Assembly: GCA_030590185.1 (NCBI GenBank)
Contig: JAUUZB010000135.1
Coordinates: 1 to 7,851, forward strand
Direction of reading: 5' to 3'
From: Deltaproteobacteria bacterium
Lineage (GTDB): Bacteria; Myxococcota; XYA12-FULL-58-9; JAUUZB01
DNA length: 7,851 nt
Positions 1 to 5,535 of the stretch are shown here, piece by piece (the stretch's first letter is position 1; each line of letters starts with the position of its first letter). A program made the translations under genes and the position numbers. A model generated the notes under the pieces. That model saw only the letters and a program-made list of their open reading frames with translations, was not told where the DNA came from and ran no database searches.

Positions 1-1
1 C

Positions 2-292
2 ATCGTGGAATCCTACGGTGGCGGTATCGCCACCCGGGCGATGGGTGGACGCAGTTGTCACAATCGCGCCAACGCCTCGGGGCGACCGGCATCTCTGGCG
101 GTGGACATCCTGGCGGGTTCCGATCGGCTCAGCGGCGCCGACCGCGCCGAGTTTTATCACGCCATGGGTAAGGCCGCCCGCGCTCAGGGGCTGACCTGGG
201 GCGGCGCCTGGAGCCGCCGGAACCGTTTCTGGGCACAATGGGATCTGGGTTGGGACCCGGGGCACGTGCAGTCGCGGCGATGCGGGCGCTAG
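2..292 (+). CDS. M15/DD-peptidase-like protein, C-terminal part (5' end outside window)
   Basis: Ninety-six codons are visible in an open frame that enters from the left edge; the start is outside the window. The fold signature is that of the zinc-dependent M15 / hedgehog-type DD-peptidase superfamily, enzymes that usually cut peptidoglycan stem peptides in the periplasm or wall. Visible hallmarks (numbering from the first full codon) are a SLAVDI strand with the presumed zinc-ligand Asp35, a WGGAW motif at 66-70, and a terminal DPGHVQ with Asp85 and His88 in the D-x-x-H spacing of the catalytic acid and last zinc ligand. The oddity is the first ligand. In the usual S-x-H-x-x-G-x-A-x-D motif this protein has Arg28 (bases 83-85) at the His position, and the nearest His is His20. 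It may use another ligand or be inactive. The next gene on the same strand begins 92 bases later. Superfamily fairly sure; substrate unknown. Confidence 0.72.
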   Translation: MVESYGGGIATRAMGGRSCHNRANASGRPASLAVDILAGSDRLSGADRAEFYHAMGKAARAQGLTWGGAWSRRNRFWAQWDLGWDPGHVQSRRCGR

Positions 293-346
293 CTACCGGG
301 GCGGCGGCGGCGGGGGGAAGCGCTCTCCGGACCCTACCCTCCCCGC

Positions 347-376
347 TTGAGCGACCGCCCCGCCGCGGGCTACAAA
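347..376 (+). promoter_or_regulatory. Possible promoter of the creB-like gene
   Basis: TTGAGC (347-352) and TACAAA (371-376) each match the sigma-70 hexamers at four of six positions and are 18 bases apart. A transcript from here would start at about 383, on or next to the GTG start at 385. That would explain why no Shine-Dalgarno sequence is visible before that gene. The assignment is inferred from sequence only, and weak hexamer matches are easy to find by chance. Confidence 0.3.
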
Positions 377-384
377 CGCCATAC

Positions 385-1065
385 GTGGACCCTGACCACA
401 TTCTGATCGTCGAGGATGAACCCGGCATCGCCGAGTCGTTGCGCTTCATGCTGGAGCGCGATCATTTCCGCGTGGAGCACGTCGAGACCTTGGCTGGGGC
501 TCGCGCGGCATTGGCCGGCGGGCGGATCGCCTTAGTGATTCTCGATCTCGGATTGCCCGATGGCAATGGCGAGGACCTGCTGCGCGAGCTTCGACGCGGC
601 GACGAGCGCGTCCCACTTTCGGTGATCGTGCTCACCAGTCGTGATTCGGAGATCGATCGCATCGTCGGCCTCGAGCTCGGCGCTGACGATTACGTCACCA
701 AGCCCTTCTCGCCCCGTGAAGTGGTGGCGCGGGTGCGGGCAGTTCTGCGCCGGACGGTGGGCACACCGGGGGTTGAAACCTCCAGCGGTTTGCGCATCGA
801 TGCCGACCGCCGGCGGGTGACCTTCGGGGAGGAAGTGATCGAGCTGACCCGCACCGAGCACGATCTCCTGGCCACCCTGTGCGCCCGCCCCGGGGTCGTT
901 TTCACCCGCGACCTGCTGCTCGATCGCGTCTGGCACGAGGTCACGGTCACGGACCGCACCGTCGACGCCCACATCAAGAGCCTGCGCAAAAAGCTGCGCG
1001 CCGCCGGCGCCGATGCGGAGCTGATCGAGACCGTGCGCGGCATCGGCTACCGGGCCCGGGAATGA
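385..1065 (+). CDS. creB: CreB-like OmpR-family response regulator
   Basis: A 226-residue two-domain DNA-binding response regulator. The receiver domain (about 5-120) has the acidic pair Glu10/Asp11, phospho-acceptor Asp54 in ILDLGLPD, Thr84 and Lys106 in the KPFSPREV motif. A winged-helix output domain (about 130-226) ends in DRTVDAHIKSLRKKLR and RGIGYR. The VEDEPGIAESL start, the EIDRIVGLELGADDYVTKPFSPRE block and the C-terminal wing closely follow E. coli CreB as I remember it, more than PhoB or OmpR. CreB is known to be phosphorylated by CreC and to bind TTCAC direct repeats. I chose GTG 385 because it gives the family's usual length and starts just before the first beta strand. Extending upstream to 238 would add 49 low-complexity residues that overlap the previous gene. 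No Shine-Dalgarno is visible. The stop overlaps the kinase start (ATGA), so the two are translationally coupled. A candidate target site is at 3601-3627. Confidence 0.9.
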   Translation: MDPDHILIVEDEPGIAESLRFMLERDHFRVEHVETLAGARAALAGGRIALVILDLGLPDGNGEDLLRELRRGDERVPLSVIVLTSRDSEIDRIVGLELGADDYVTKPFSPREVVARVRAVLRRTVGTPGVETSSGLRIDADRRRVTFGEEVIELTRTEHDLLATLCARPGVVFTRDLLLDRVWHEVTVTDRTVDAHIKSLRKKLRAAGADAELIETVRGIGYRARE

Positions 1066-2468
1066 GGCCGTTCCTCTCGATCAACAGCCAGGTGTTGCTC
1101 GCCGTGGCCGGGATCTCGGCGGTTACCACCGCCGCCTTCGCCTACCTGGTCATCGGCCGAGTGCAGGCGCGCGCCGACGTCCTCGCCTTTGAGGCCGCGA
1201 GAGAGAACGCCACCCTGATCGCGGCCATCGCGTCTCGGGGGCTCGACCGGACCGGGGCCTCATTCGATGGTGCATCCCAACGACTGCGGGCGGCGAGCGC
1301 CTGGCTCTCGATGGGCGAGGAGCACACCACCCGGATCCAACTGTTCAACCACGCCGCAGAGCTGCGTTTCGACACCACGGACACCGAGGAGCACAGGGCG
1401 GCTGGCGCGGCGGTCCGGGCGGCGCTGGCGGGACAGGCCCTAGCCGAGCCGGTGGTTCTCGCCGGCTCGCGGGTGGCAGCTGCGGCCCCGGTGCGACGGG
1501 GCCTGCTCGGCGCCGAAGTGCTTGGAGCGGTGCGGGTGATCAGACCGGCGCTCGGAGTCCGAACGATCCTGGCGAACATCGCGCCGGAGGTGGCGGCCCT
1601 GGCCCTGCTCTGTGTGCTGTTGGCCAGCGTCGGCGCTATCCTCGTCGGGCGCTCCATAGGCCAGCCAATCCTGCGCCTGACCCGGGCGACGCGTCGGGTG
1701 GCGGCCGGTGACCGCACCGCAGCATTACCGAAACCAAAGGGGCGCGAGGTGGCAGAGCTCACCTCTGCGTTCGAGGAGATGCGCCGCGAGCTAGAGGACA
1801 AGCACCTGATCGAACGGCTCACCCAGGATCTCTCCCACGAGCTCAAGAACCCGATCGCGGCGGTCGCAGCGCTCGCCGAAGCCCTCGAGGAGGGTGGACT
1901 CTCGGACCCGGAGGCCGGGCCGAGGCTGGTGTCGCAAATCAGGTCAGCCGCCGCGCGCCTCGAGGGTGTGGTTAGCGATGTCCTGGCGCTCTCGCGTCTC
2001 GAGGCCCGCGGGGTTGATCGGGAGGGGGAGGTGGCCATCACCGAGCTTCTCGCCGAGGCGGTCACGGATCTGGCGCCAACCACCACCGAGCGCGGCATCT
2101 CGATCAACGTTGACCACCAGCGCCTACCGAGCCTCCGCGGCGACGCGGTCTGGCTGCGCCGGGCCCTGACCAATCTTCTAGCCAATGCGGTGGAGAACAC
2201 GGCGAGCGGCGAGGTGACGGTCCGCGCCGTGATCGCCCGGCAGCAGCTGGAGATCCGGATCGCTAACCCGGGCGAGGTTGCCGAGGCCCTGCGGCCCAAA
2301 CTGTTCGAACGCTTCGTCAGTCGCCGGACGGACGGTACGGGCCTGGGCCTGGCGATCGCCCGCAGCGTCGCCGAGGCCCACGGCGGCACCGTGAGCCTCG
2401 AAGAGAGCGGACCACCAGAGGTGGTGATCCGCCTCAGGCTTCCGCTGGCGTCGGCTCACCATGATTGA
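1062..2468 (+). CDS. creC: CreC-like sensor histidine kinase
   Basis: A 468-residue membrane histidine kinase and the likely partner of the CreB-like regulator, whose stop codon it overlaps. The layout is: TM1 at about 11-32; a periplasmic sensor of about 145 residues; TM2 at about 177-197; HAMP at about 195-247; DHp with His259 in LSHELKNP; then the ATPase domain with an N box around Asn375 (NLLANAVENT) and a G2 box GTGLGLAIA. The HAMP-to-H-box junction (FEEMRRELEDKHLIE, then HELKNPIAA) resembles CreC; the sensor domain does not obviously. The G1 box reads ANPGE, so the usual Asp of DxGxG is Asn, a substitution found in some active kinases. The ATG at 1062 follows from the ATGA overlap; the upstream frame to 879 is only the regulator gene read out of frame. 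The 3' end overlaps the opposite-strand gene by 13 bp. Sensor kinase certain; CreC orthology less so. Confidence 0.88.
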   Translation: MRPFLSINSQVLLAVAGISAVTTAAFAYLVIGRVQARADVLAFEAARENATLIAAIASRGLDRTGASFDGASQRLRAASAWLSMGEEHTTRIQLFNHAAELRFDTTDTEEHRAAGAAVRAALAGQALAEPVVLAGSRVAAAAPVRRGLLGAEVLGAVRVIRPALGVRTILANIAPEVAALALLCVLLASVGAILVGRSIGQPILRLTRATRRVAAGDRTAALPKPKGREVAELTSAFEEMRRELEDKHLIERLTQDLSHELKNPIAAVAALAEALEEGGLSDPEAGPRLVSQIRSAAARLEGVVSDVLALSRLEARGVDREGEVAITELLAEAVTDLAPTTTERGISINVDHQRLPSLRGDAVWLRRALTNLLANAVENTASGEVTVRAVIARQQLEIRIANPGEVAEALRPKLFERFVSRRTDGTGLGLAIARSVAEAHGGTVSLEESGPPEVVIRLRLPLASAHHD

Positions 2469-3559
2469 ACCGATCGTGCCCAGTGCAGGATGGCGTTCTC
2501 CAAGGGGAAACGGTCGGGCCGGGCGGTCAGGCCGCTGAGACCCACCCGATAGCCGAGATTGAGCAGGCGCTGGTGCCATCGCCCACGACCGGTGGCGCCC
2601 GTGGCCGCGATGGCGAGAGCGCTGGCGCCGACCCCGTAGCCCTTGATGATTGGACCACTGGTTTGGTCCGCCCGGCGCGAGACCCCGCGAGGCCACTCGC
2701 GGCAGGCCGCGACCTCGAACCCAACGAGTCGGCGCTGGTCACAGAAGTCCTCGAGCAGGAGATCGGCGAAGTGCTCCGCTTGTGGGTGCCCACCCATGGA
2801 CAGAAACGCAGCGGTCCAGGCGAGTACCGAGCCGCGGGGGCTCGCTAGGATCACGCCGCCCTGGCGGTTGGTGCGGGTAGGAAAACCGCTGGGTAGGCGG
2901 CTGAGCTCACCGAGAAACGTCGCCAGCCGCTTGCCGGATCGCGTGGAGGCGGGCTCGTTCCTGAGGCGTCCGTGCAACGTCAGGCCCGAGGCGGCGAGGG
3001 CGTTGTCGCAGGGCCAGGTGACCCGACCGAAGGAGGGCAACAGCGGAGTCTCGCCATAGTCGTCGCGCAAGCCTTCGGCCAGGCTGTCGAAGAGACCACG
3101 GGCGTCTTGGTCAGCGGCGCCGACCCGTTCCATCCCAGCGAGCATGAGGAGGAGATAGCCGCGGTAGAGTACGCTCGCGGGCAGGCGGCGGGCACCGACC
3201 TGCGCAACCGACTCGCCCCGGGCGAAGACGCCGGTGGCACGGTCGCTCAGGCTGATGTCCAAGAGCCGGGCGAGCGCTTCAAGTTCGGGGCCGGTGGCTC
3301 GATCATCGCCGCGCGCCAGCACTCGAGCGACGAGAGCGAAGCTGGCAAAGGCAGCGCAGGAGATCTCGGCCTCGGCGAAGCGGTAGCGGTTGTTGCCTAG
3401 CAGCCGTCGCTCGCAGCCATCGATCGAGATGGTCGTCACCAGAGCGTCGAGATCTGCGAGCTCAGGGCCGTCGACGGATCGCCCGAGACCTAGGTCCTCG
3501 GGCGTCGGAAGGATCGGGCCGGCGGTGAGCGCGGCGATGATGAGAGCGGTGATCGGCAT
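2456..3559 (-). CDS. Exported protein of unknown function, possibly an alpha-helical toroid
   Basis: A 367-residue protein I cannot name. The start is well defined: ATG at 3559 lies five bases after a perfect AGGAGG and opens a short signal-like segment (MPITALIIAALTAGPILP), so the product is probably exported. The rest is mostly predicted helix with short conserved-looking loops. These are TWPCDNALAASGL (181-193), an SPRGSVLAWTAAFLS segment (240-254), and an acidic/Gly-rich DQTSGPIIKGYG (298-309) followed by a small-residue helix. This alternation of helices and polar loops recalls (alpha/alpha)6-barrel enzymes such as linalool dehydratase/isomerase-like or glycosidase-like toroids, but that is only a resemblance. 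Five cysteines (49, 68, 184, 273, 286) could form disulfides or sit near an active site. It lies 82 bp downstream of the ABC exporter on the same strand and runs convergent into the creC-like gene. TTCAC repeats upstream suggest control by the CreB-like regulator. Confidence 0.82.
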   Translation of the reverse strand: MPITALIIAALTAGPILPTPEDLGLGRSVDGPELADLDALVTTISIDGCERRLLGNNRYRFAEAEISCAAFASFALVARVLARGDDRATGPELEALARLLDISLSDRATGVFARGESVAQVGARRLPASVLYRGYLLLMLAGMERVGAADQDARGLFDSLAEGLRDDYGETPLLPSFGRVTWPCDNALAASGLTLHGRLRNEPASTRSGKRLATFLGELSRLPSGFPTRTNRQGGVILASPRGSVLAWTAAFLSMGGHPQAEHFADLLLEDFCDQRRLVGFEVAACREWPRGVSRRADQTSGPIIKGYGVGASALAIAATGATGRGRWHQRLLNLGYRVGLSGLTARPDRFPLENAILHWARSVQSW

Positions 3560-3564
3560 GGAGT

Positions 3565-3570
3565 CCTCCT
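3565..3570 (-). promoter_or_regulatory. Strong Shine-Dalgarno (AGGAGG)
   Basis: On the minus strand AGGAGG is followed by five bases (actcc) and then ATG at 3559. It is the only textbook ribosome-binding site among the genes here. It fixes the start of the exported unknown protein and argues against the longer TTG start at 3586, which lies upstream of this site. Confidence 0.85.
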
Positions 3571-3600
3571 GTGTTGTTTCGATCAACCTGGGGCCGGCAG

Positions 3601-3627
3601 GTGAAGCGAAAACGAAGAAGACGTGAA
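3601..3627 (-). promoter_or_regulatory. TTCAC direct-repeat array, candidate CreB-type operator
   Basis: Reading the minus strand, the bases are TTCAC (3627-3623), six bases, TTCGT (3616-3612), six bases, TTCAC (3605-3601). The outer copies are perfect and the middle one matches three of five, all on an 11-bp period. E. coli CreB is known to recognise TTCAC-N6-TTCAC. The array lies wholly in the 82-bp gap upstream of the exported unknown gene, 42-68 bases before its ATG, a normal activator position. A CreB-like regulator is encoded about 1.4 kb away. Binding is inference; the repeat itself is directly visible. Confidence 0.5.
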
Positions 3628-3641
3628 TGTTCGGTGATGCC

Positions 3642-5435
3642 TCAGGCCTCTACGAACTGGTGCTCCACCAACCGCCGGTAGAGCCCCTCCTCCTGCTGCA
3701 TCAACTCAGCGTGGGGCCCGATCTGCAGCACCCGACCGCGATCGATCACCACCACGCGATCGGCGCCGATCACGGTGGAGAGCCGGTGGGCGATGATCAG
3801 GGTGGTGCGCTGCCGCATCAGGCGGTCGAGCGCCTCCTTGACCAGATGCTCGCTCTCGGCGTCGAGGGCGCTGGTGGCCTCATCTAGGATCAGGATGCGC
3901 GGGTCGCGGAGCACCGCCCGGGCGATGGCGATGCGCTGCTTCTGCCCGCCGGACAGGCGCACGCCGCGCTCCCCCACCAGGGTCTCGTAGCCGTCGGGGA
4001 ACTCCATCACAAAATCGTGGGCGTTGGCGGTGCGGGCGGCGCGCTCGATCTCTTCGGCGGCCACCTCGACCGCGCCGTTGGTGGCGCCGCTGCCGTAGCG
4101 GATATTTTCGGCGATGGTCGTGGAAAACAGGATCGGCTCCTGGGCCACAATCGCGATCTGGCGACGCAACCACTCGGCATCGAGGTCCCGCAGATCGTGG
4201 CCATCGACCACCACCCGACCGACGAGGGGGTCATAGAAACGCGGGATCAAGTTCCCTATGGTCGACTTGCCGCCGCCGGAGGGGCCGACCAAGGCGATCC
4301 GCTCGCCCACGTCGATCTCGAGATTGACGTCGCTGAGCACCTGTACCGCCGGTCGGGTCGGGTAGACAAAACCGACCCCTTCGAAGGCGAGCCGACCATC
4401 GAGGTGATCGGGGATCAACCCGCCGTGGCTGGGGATCAGGGGAGCACGATCGATCAACTCGAACACCCGGTCCGCCGCACCCACCGCCCGCATGAAATCG
4501 GTCCACAGGCTGGCCATGGTGCCGAGCGCCATGGCCACGACGCCGGTGTAGAGCAAAAAGGCGGTCACCTCGCCCACCGTCATCTCGTCGTTGAGCACCA
4601 GCCGGCCCCCGTACCAGAGCACGATCGCCAGGGAGCCAAAACCGAAGAAGGAGGCTACGCCTTGCAACCAGGCACCGTAGCGGGTGCGGCGGCGGGCCAG
4701 CTCGAAGGCGCGCAGGACGGCGCCGCGGTAGCGGACCACCTCCTGCTCCTCGCGGGCAAAGGCGCGCACCGTACGCACCCCGGCGATGGTTTCCTCGGCC
4801 ACCTCGCCGGCCTCGGCGAGGGCGTCCTGCACCTGGCGCGAGATCCTGCGCACCAGTCGCCCCGCCACCACCGAACCGACCGTGATCGGCGGGACCACCG
4901 CCAACATCAAGAGGGTGAGGACCGGGGAGGTGTACACCAGCAAGGCCAAGCCGCCCATGCAAGAGACGACGCTGCGCAGCGCCATGGAGATGTTGACGCT
5001 CACCGTGTTCTGGAGCACCGCGGTGTCGGATGCCAAGCGGTTGGTCAGGCCGCCGGTGCGGCTGGCGTCGAAGAAGCCTACCTCCTGGGCGATGATGCTG
5101 GTGTAGAGGTCCTCCCGCAGTTGCGCCACGATCCGCTCCCCCGCGACCGTGAACAGGTAGTAGCGCGCGGCGACCGCTGTGGCCTGCACGGCAAAGACGG
5201 CGGCCAACACCAGCGCAGCCTGGTCGACCACCGCGAGGTTCCCCTCGAGCAACGCCTCATCGAGAAAGACCCGGATGGCCTGCGGGTAGAGCAATCCCAT
5301 GCCGCTGCCGAGAAGGAGAAAGACGGTGCCGACCGCGAGGGCTGGCCATTGAGGTGCGGCCAGGGAGAGCAACCGGGCCAGGCGCGCCCGGGGCGGCTTG
5401 GATGAGGCGAGGGGGGCTGGCTCGGATTCGGTCAC
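3642..5435 (-). CDS. ABC exporter half-transporter (MsbA/ABCB type)
   Basis: A fused permease-ATPase half-transporter that should work as a homodimer in the inner membrane, exporting lipids, drugs or peptides. With the GTG start at 5435 it has 597 residues, normal for the family. An N-terminal six-helix domain (about 20-320) is followed by an ATPase with Walker A GPSGGGKST (384-392, Lys390), Q-loop Gln432, signature LSGGQ (494-498), Walker B ILILDEA with Asp518/Glu519, D-loop SALD and switch His550. All catalytic residues are intact. The conserved part begins near PRARLARLL. A longer GTG start at 5495 would add 20 Arg-rich residues and leave only 40 bp to the divergent gene, so I prefer 5435, although it has no clear Shine-Dalgarno. 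The exported unknown gene follows 82 bp downstream and may share the transcript. Substrate cannot be told from sequence; MsbA itself is one possibility. Confidence 0.93.
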   Translation of the reverse strand: MTESEPAPLASSKPPRARLARLLSLAAPQWPALAVGTVFLLLGSGMGLLYPQAIRVFLDEALLEGNLAVVDQAALVLAAVFAVQATAVAARYYLFTVAGERIVAQLREDLYTSIIAQEVGFFDASRTGGLTNRLASDTAVLQNTVSVNISMALRSVVSCMGGLALLVYTSPVLTLLMLAVVPPITVGSVVAGRLVRRISRQVQDALAEAGEVAEETIAGVRTVRAFAREEQEVVRYRGAVLRAFELARRRTRYGAWLQGVASFFGFGSLAIVLWYGGRLVLNDEMTVGEVTAFLLYTGVVAMALGTMASLWTDFMRAVGAADRVFELIDRAPLIPSHGGLIPDHLDGRLAFEGVGFVYPTRPAVQVLSDVNLEIDVGERIALVGPSGGGKSTIGNLIPRFYDPLVGRVVVDGHDLRDLDAEWLRRQIAIVAQEPILFSTTIAENIRYGSGATNGAVEVAAEEIERAARTANAHDFVMEFPDGYETLVGERGVRLSGGQKQRIAIARAVLRDPRILILDEATSALDAESEHLVKEALDRLMRQRTTLIIAHRLSTVIGADRVVVIDRGRVLQIGPHAELMQQEEGLYRRLVEHQFVEA

Positions 5436-5440
5436 GGGTG

Positions 5441-5469
5441 AACATACGACAGACTGCCGCCAGCGTCGA
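5441..5469 (-). promoter_or_regulatory. Possible promoter of the ABC exporter
   Basis: On the minus strand TCGACG (5469-5464) and TATGTT (5446-5441) each match the sigma-70 hexamers at four of six positions and are separated by exactly 17 bases. The -10 ends five bases before the GTG at 5435, so a transcript would begin on or next to the start codon. A lone TTCAC (5442-5438) overlaps the -10 and could be a half-site for the CreB-like regulator. Sequence match only. Confidence 0.28.
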
Positions 5470-5486
5470 CGTCCGATCGCGGCGGT

Positions 5487-5515
5487 TTGCGCCACTGGGC
5501 ACCTGGATATAGATA
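5487..5515 (+). promoter_or_regulatory. Possible promoter of the TPR-protein gene
   Basis: The AT-rich patch TATAGATA at 5508-5515 stands out in otherwise GC-rich sequence, 20-27 bases before the ATG at 5536. TTGCGC at 5487-5492 could be a poor -35, 15 or 17 bases from the two possible -10 registers. A ribosome-binding site may be AGGCGAG at 5522-5528, seven bases before the ATG. The same patch read on the other strand could serve as a -10 only if the ABC exporter used a longer leader. Confidence 0.33.
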
Positions 5516-5535
5516 GGGAGCAGGCGAGTCACACC

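Noticed and set aside
298..361. GGGGCGG (298-304) pairing with CCGCCCC (355-361) as a regulatory hairpin
   Set aside because: The loop would be about 50 bases, and GC-only complementarity of seven bases is expected by chance in this gap.
238..384. Upstream extension of the creB-like gene to an ATG at 238
   Set aside because: It would add 49 Ala/Gly/Pro/Arg-rich residues, overlap the peptidase gene by 55 bases, and make the regulator much longer than its family.
1142..2389. 415-codon minus-strand open frame opposite the histidine kinase
   Set aside because: The product is mostly Arg, Ser, Ala and Thr with no recognisable motif, while the plus strand encodes all kinase boxes. It is a shadow of GC-biased codon positions.
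2972..3400. 142-codon plus-strand frame opposite the exported unknown gene
   Set aside because: No ribosome-binding site and low-complexity Gly/Ala/Glu composition. The minus-strand gene has a perfect Shine-Dalgarno and a signal-like start.
3560..3586. TTG start at 3586 for the exported unknown protein
   Set aside because: The perfect AGGAGG lies downstream of that codon and at ideal distance from ATG 3559, where the signal-like segment begins.
4017..5405. 462-codon plus-strand open frame opposite the ABC exporter
   Set aside because: It lies entirely antisense to a gene with complete ABC motifs, and its product is rich in His, Gly, Asp and Gln without any domain pattern. Long antisense frames are expected in GC-rich coding DNA.
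5436..5495. Longer GTG start at 5495 for the ABC exporter
   Set aside because: Not excluded, since a weak AGGTG lies upstream, but the added 20 residues are Arg-rich and unlike exporter N-termini, and it would leave only 40 bp for two divergent promoters.
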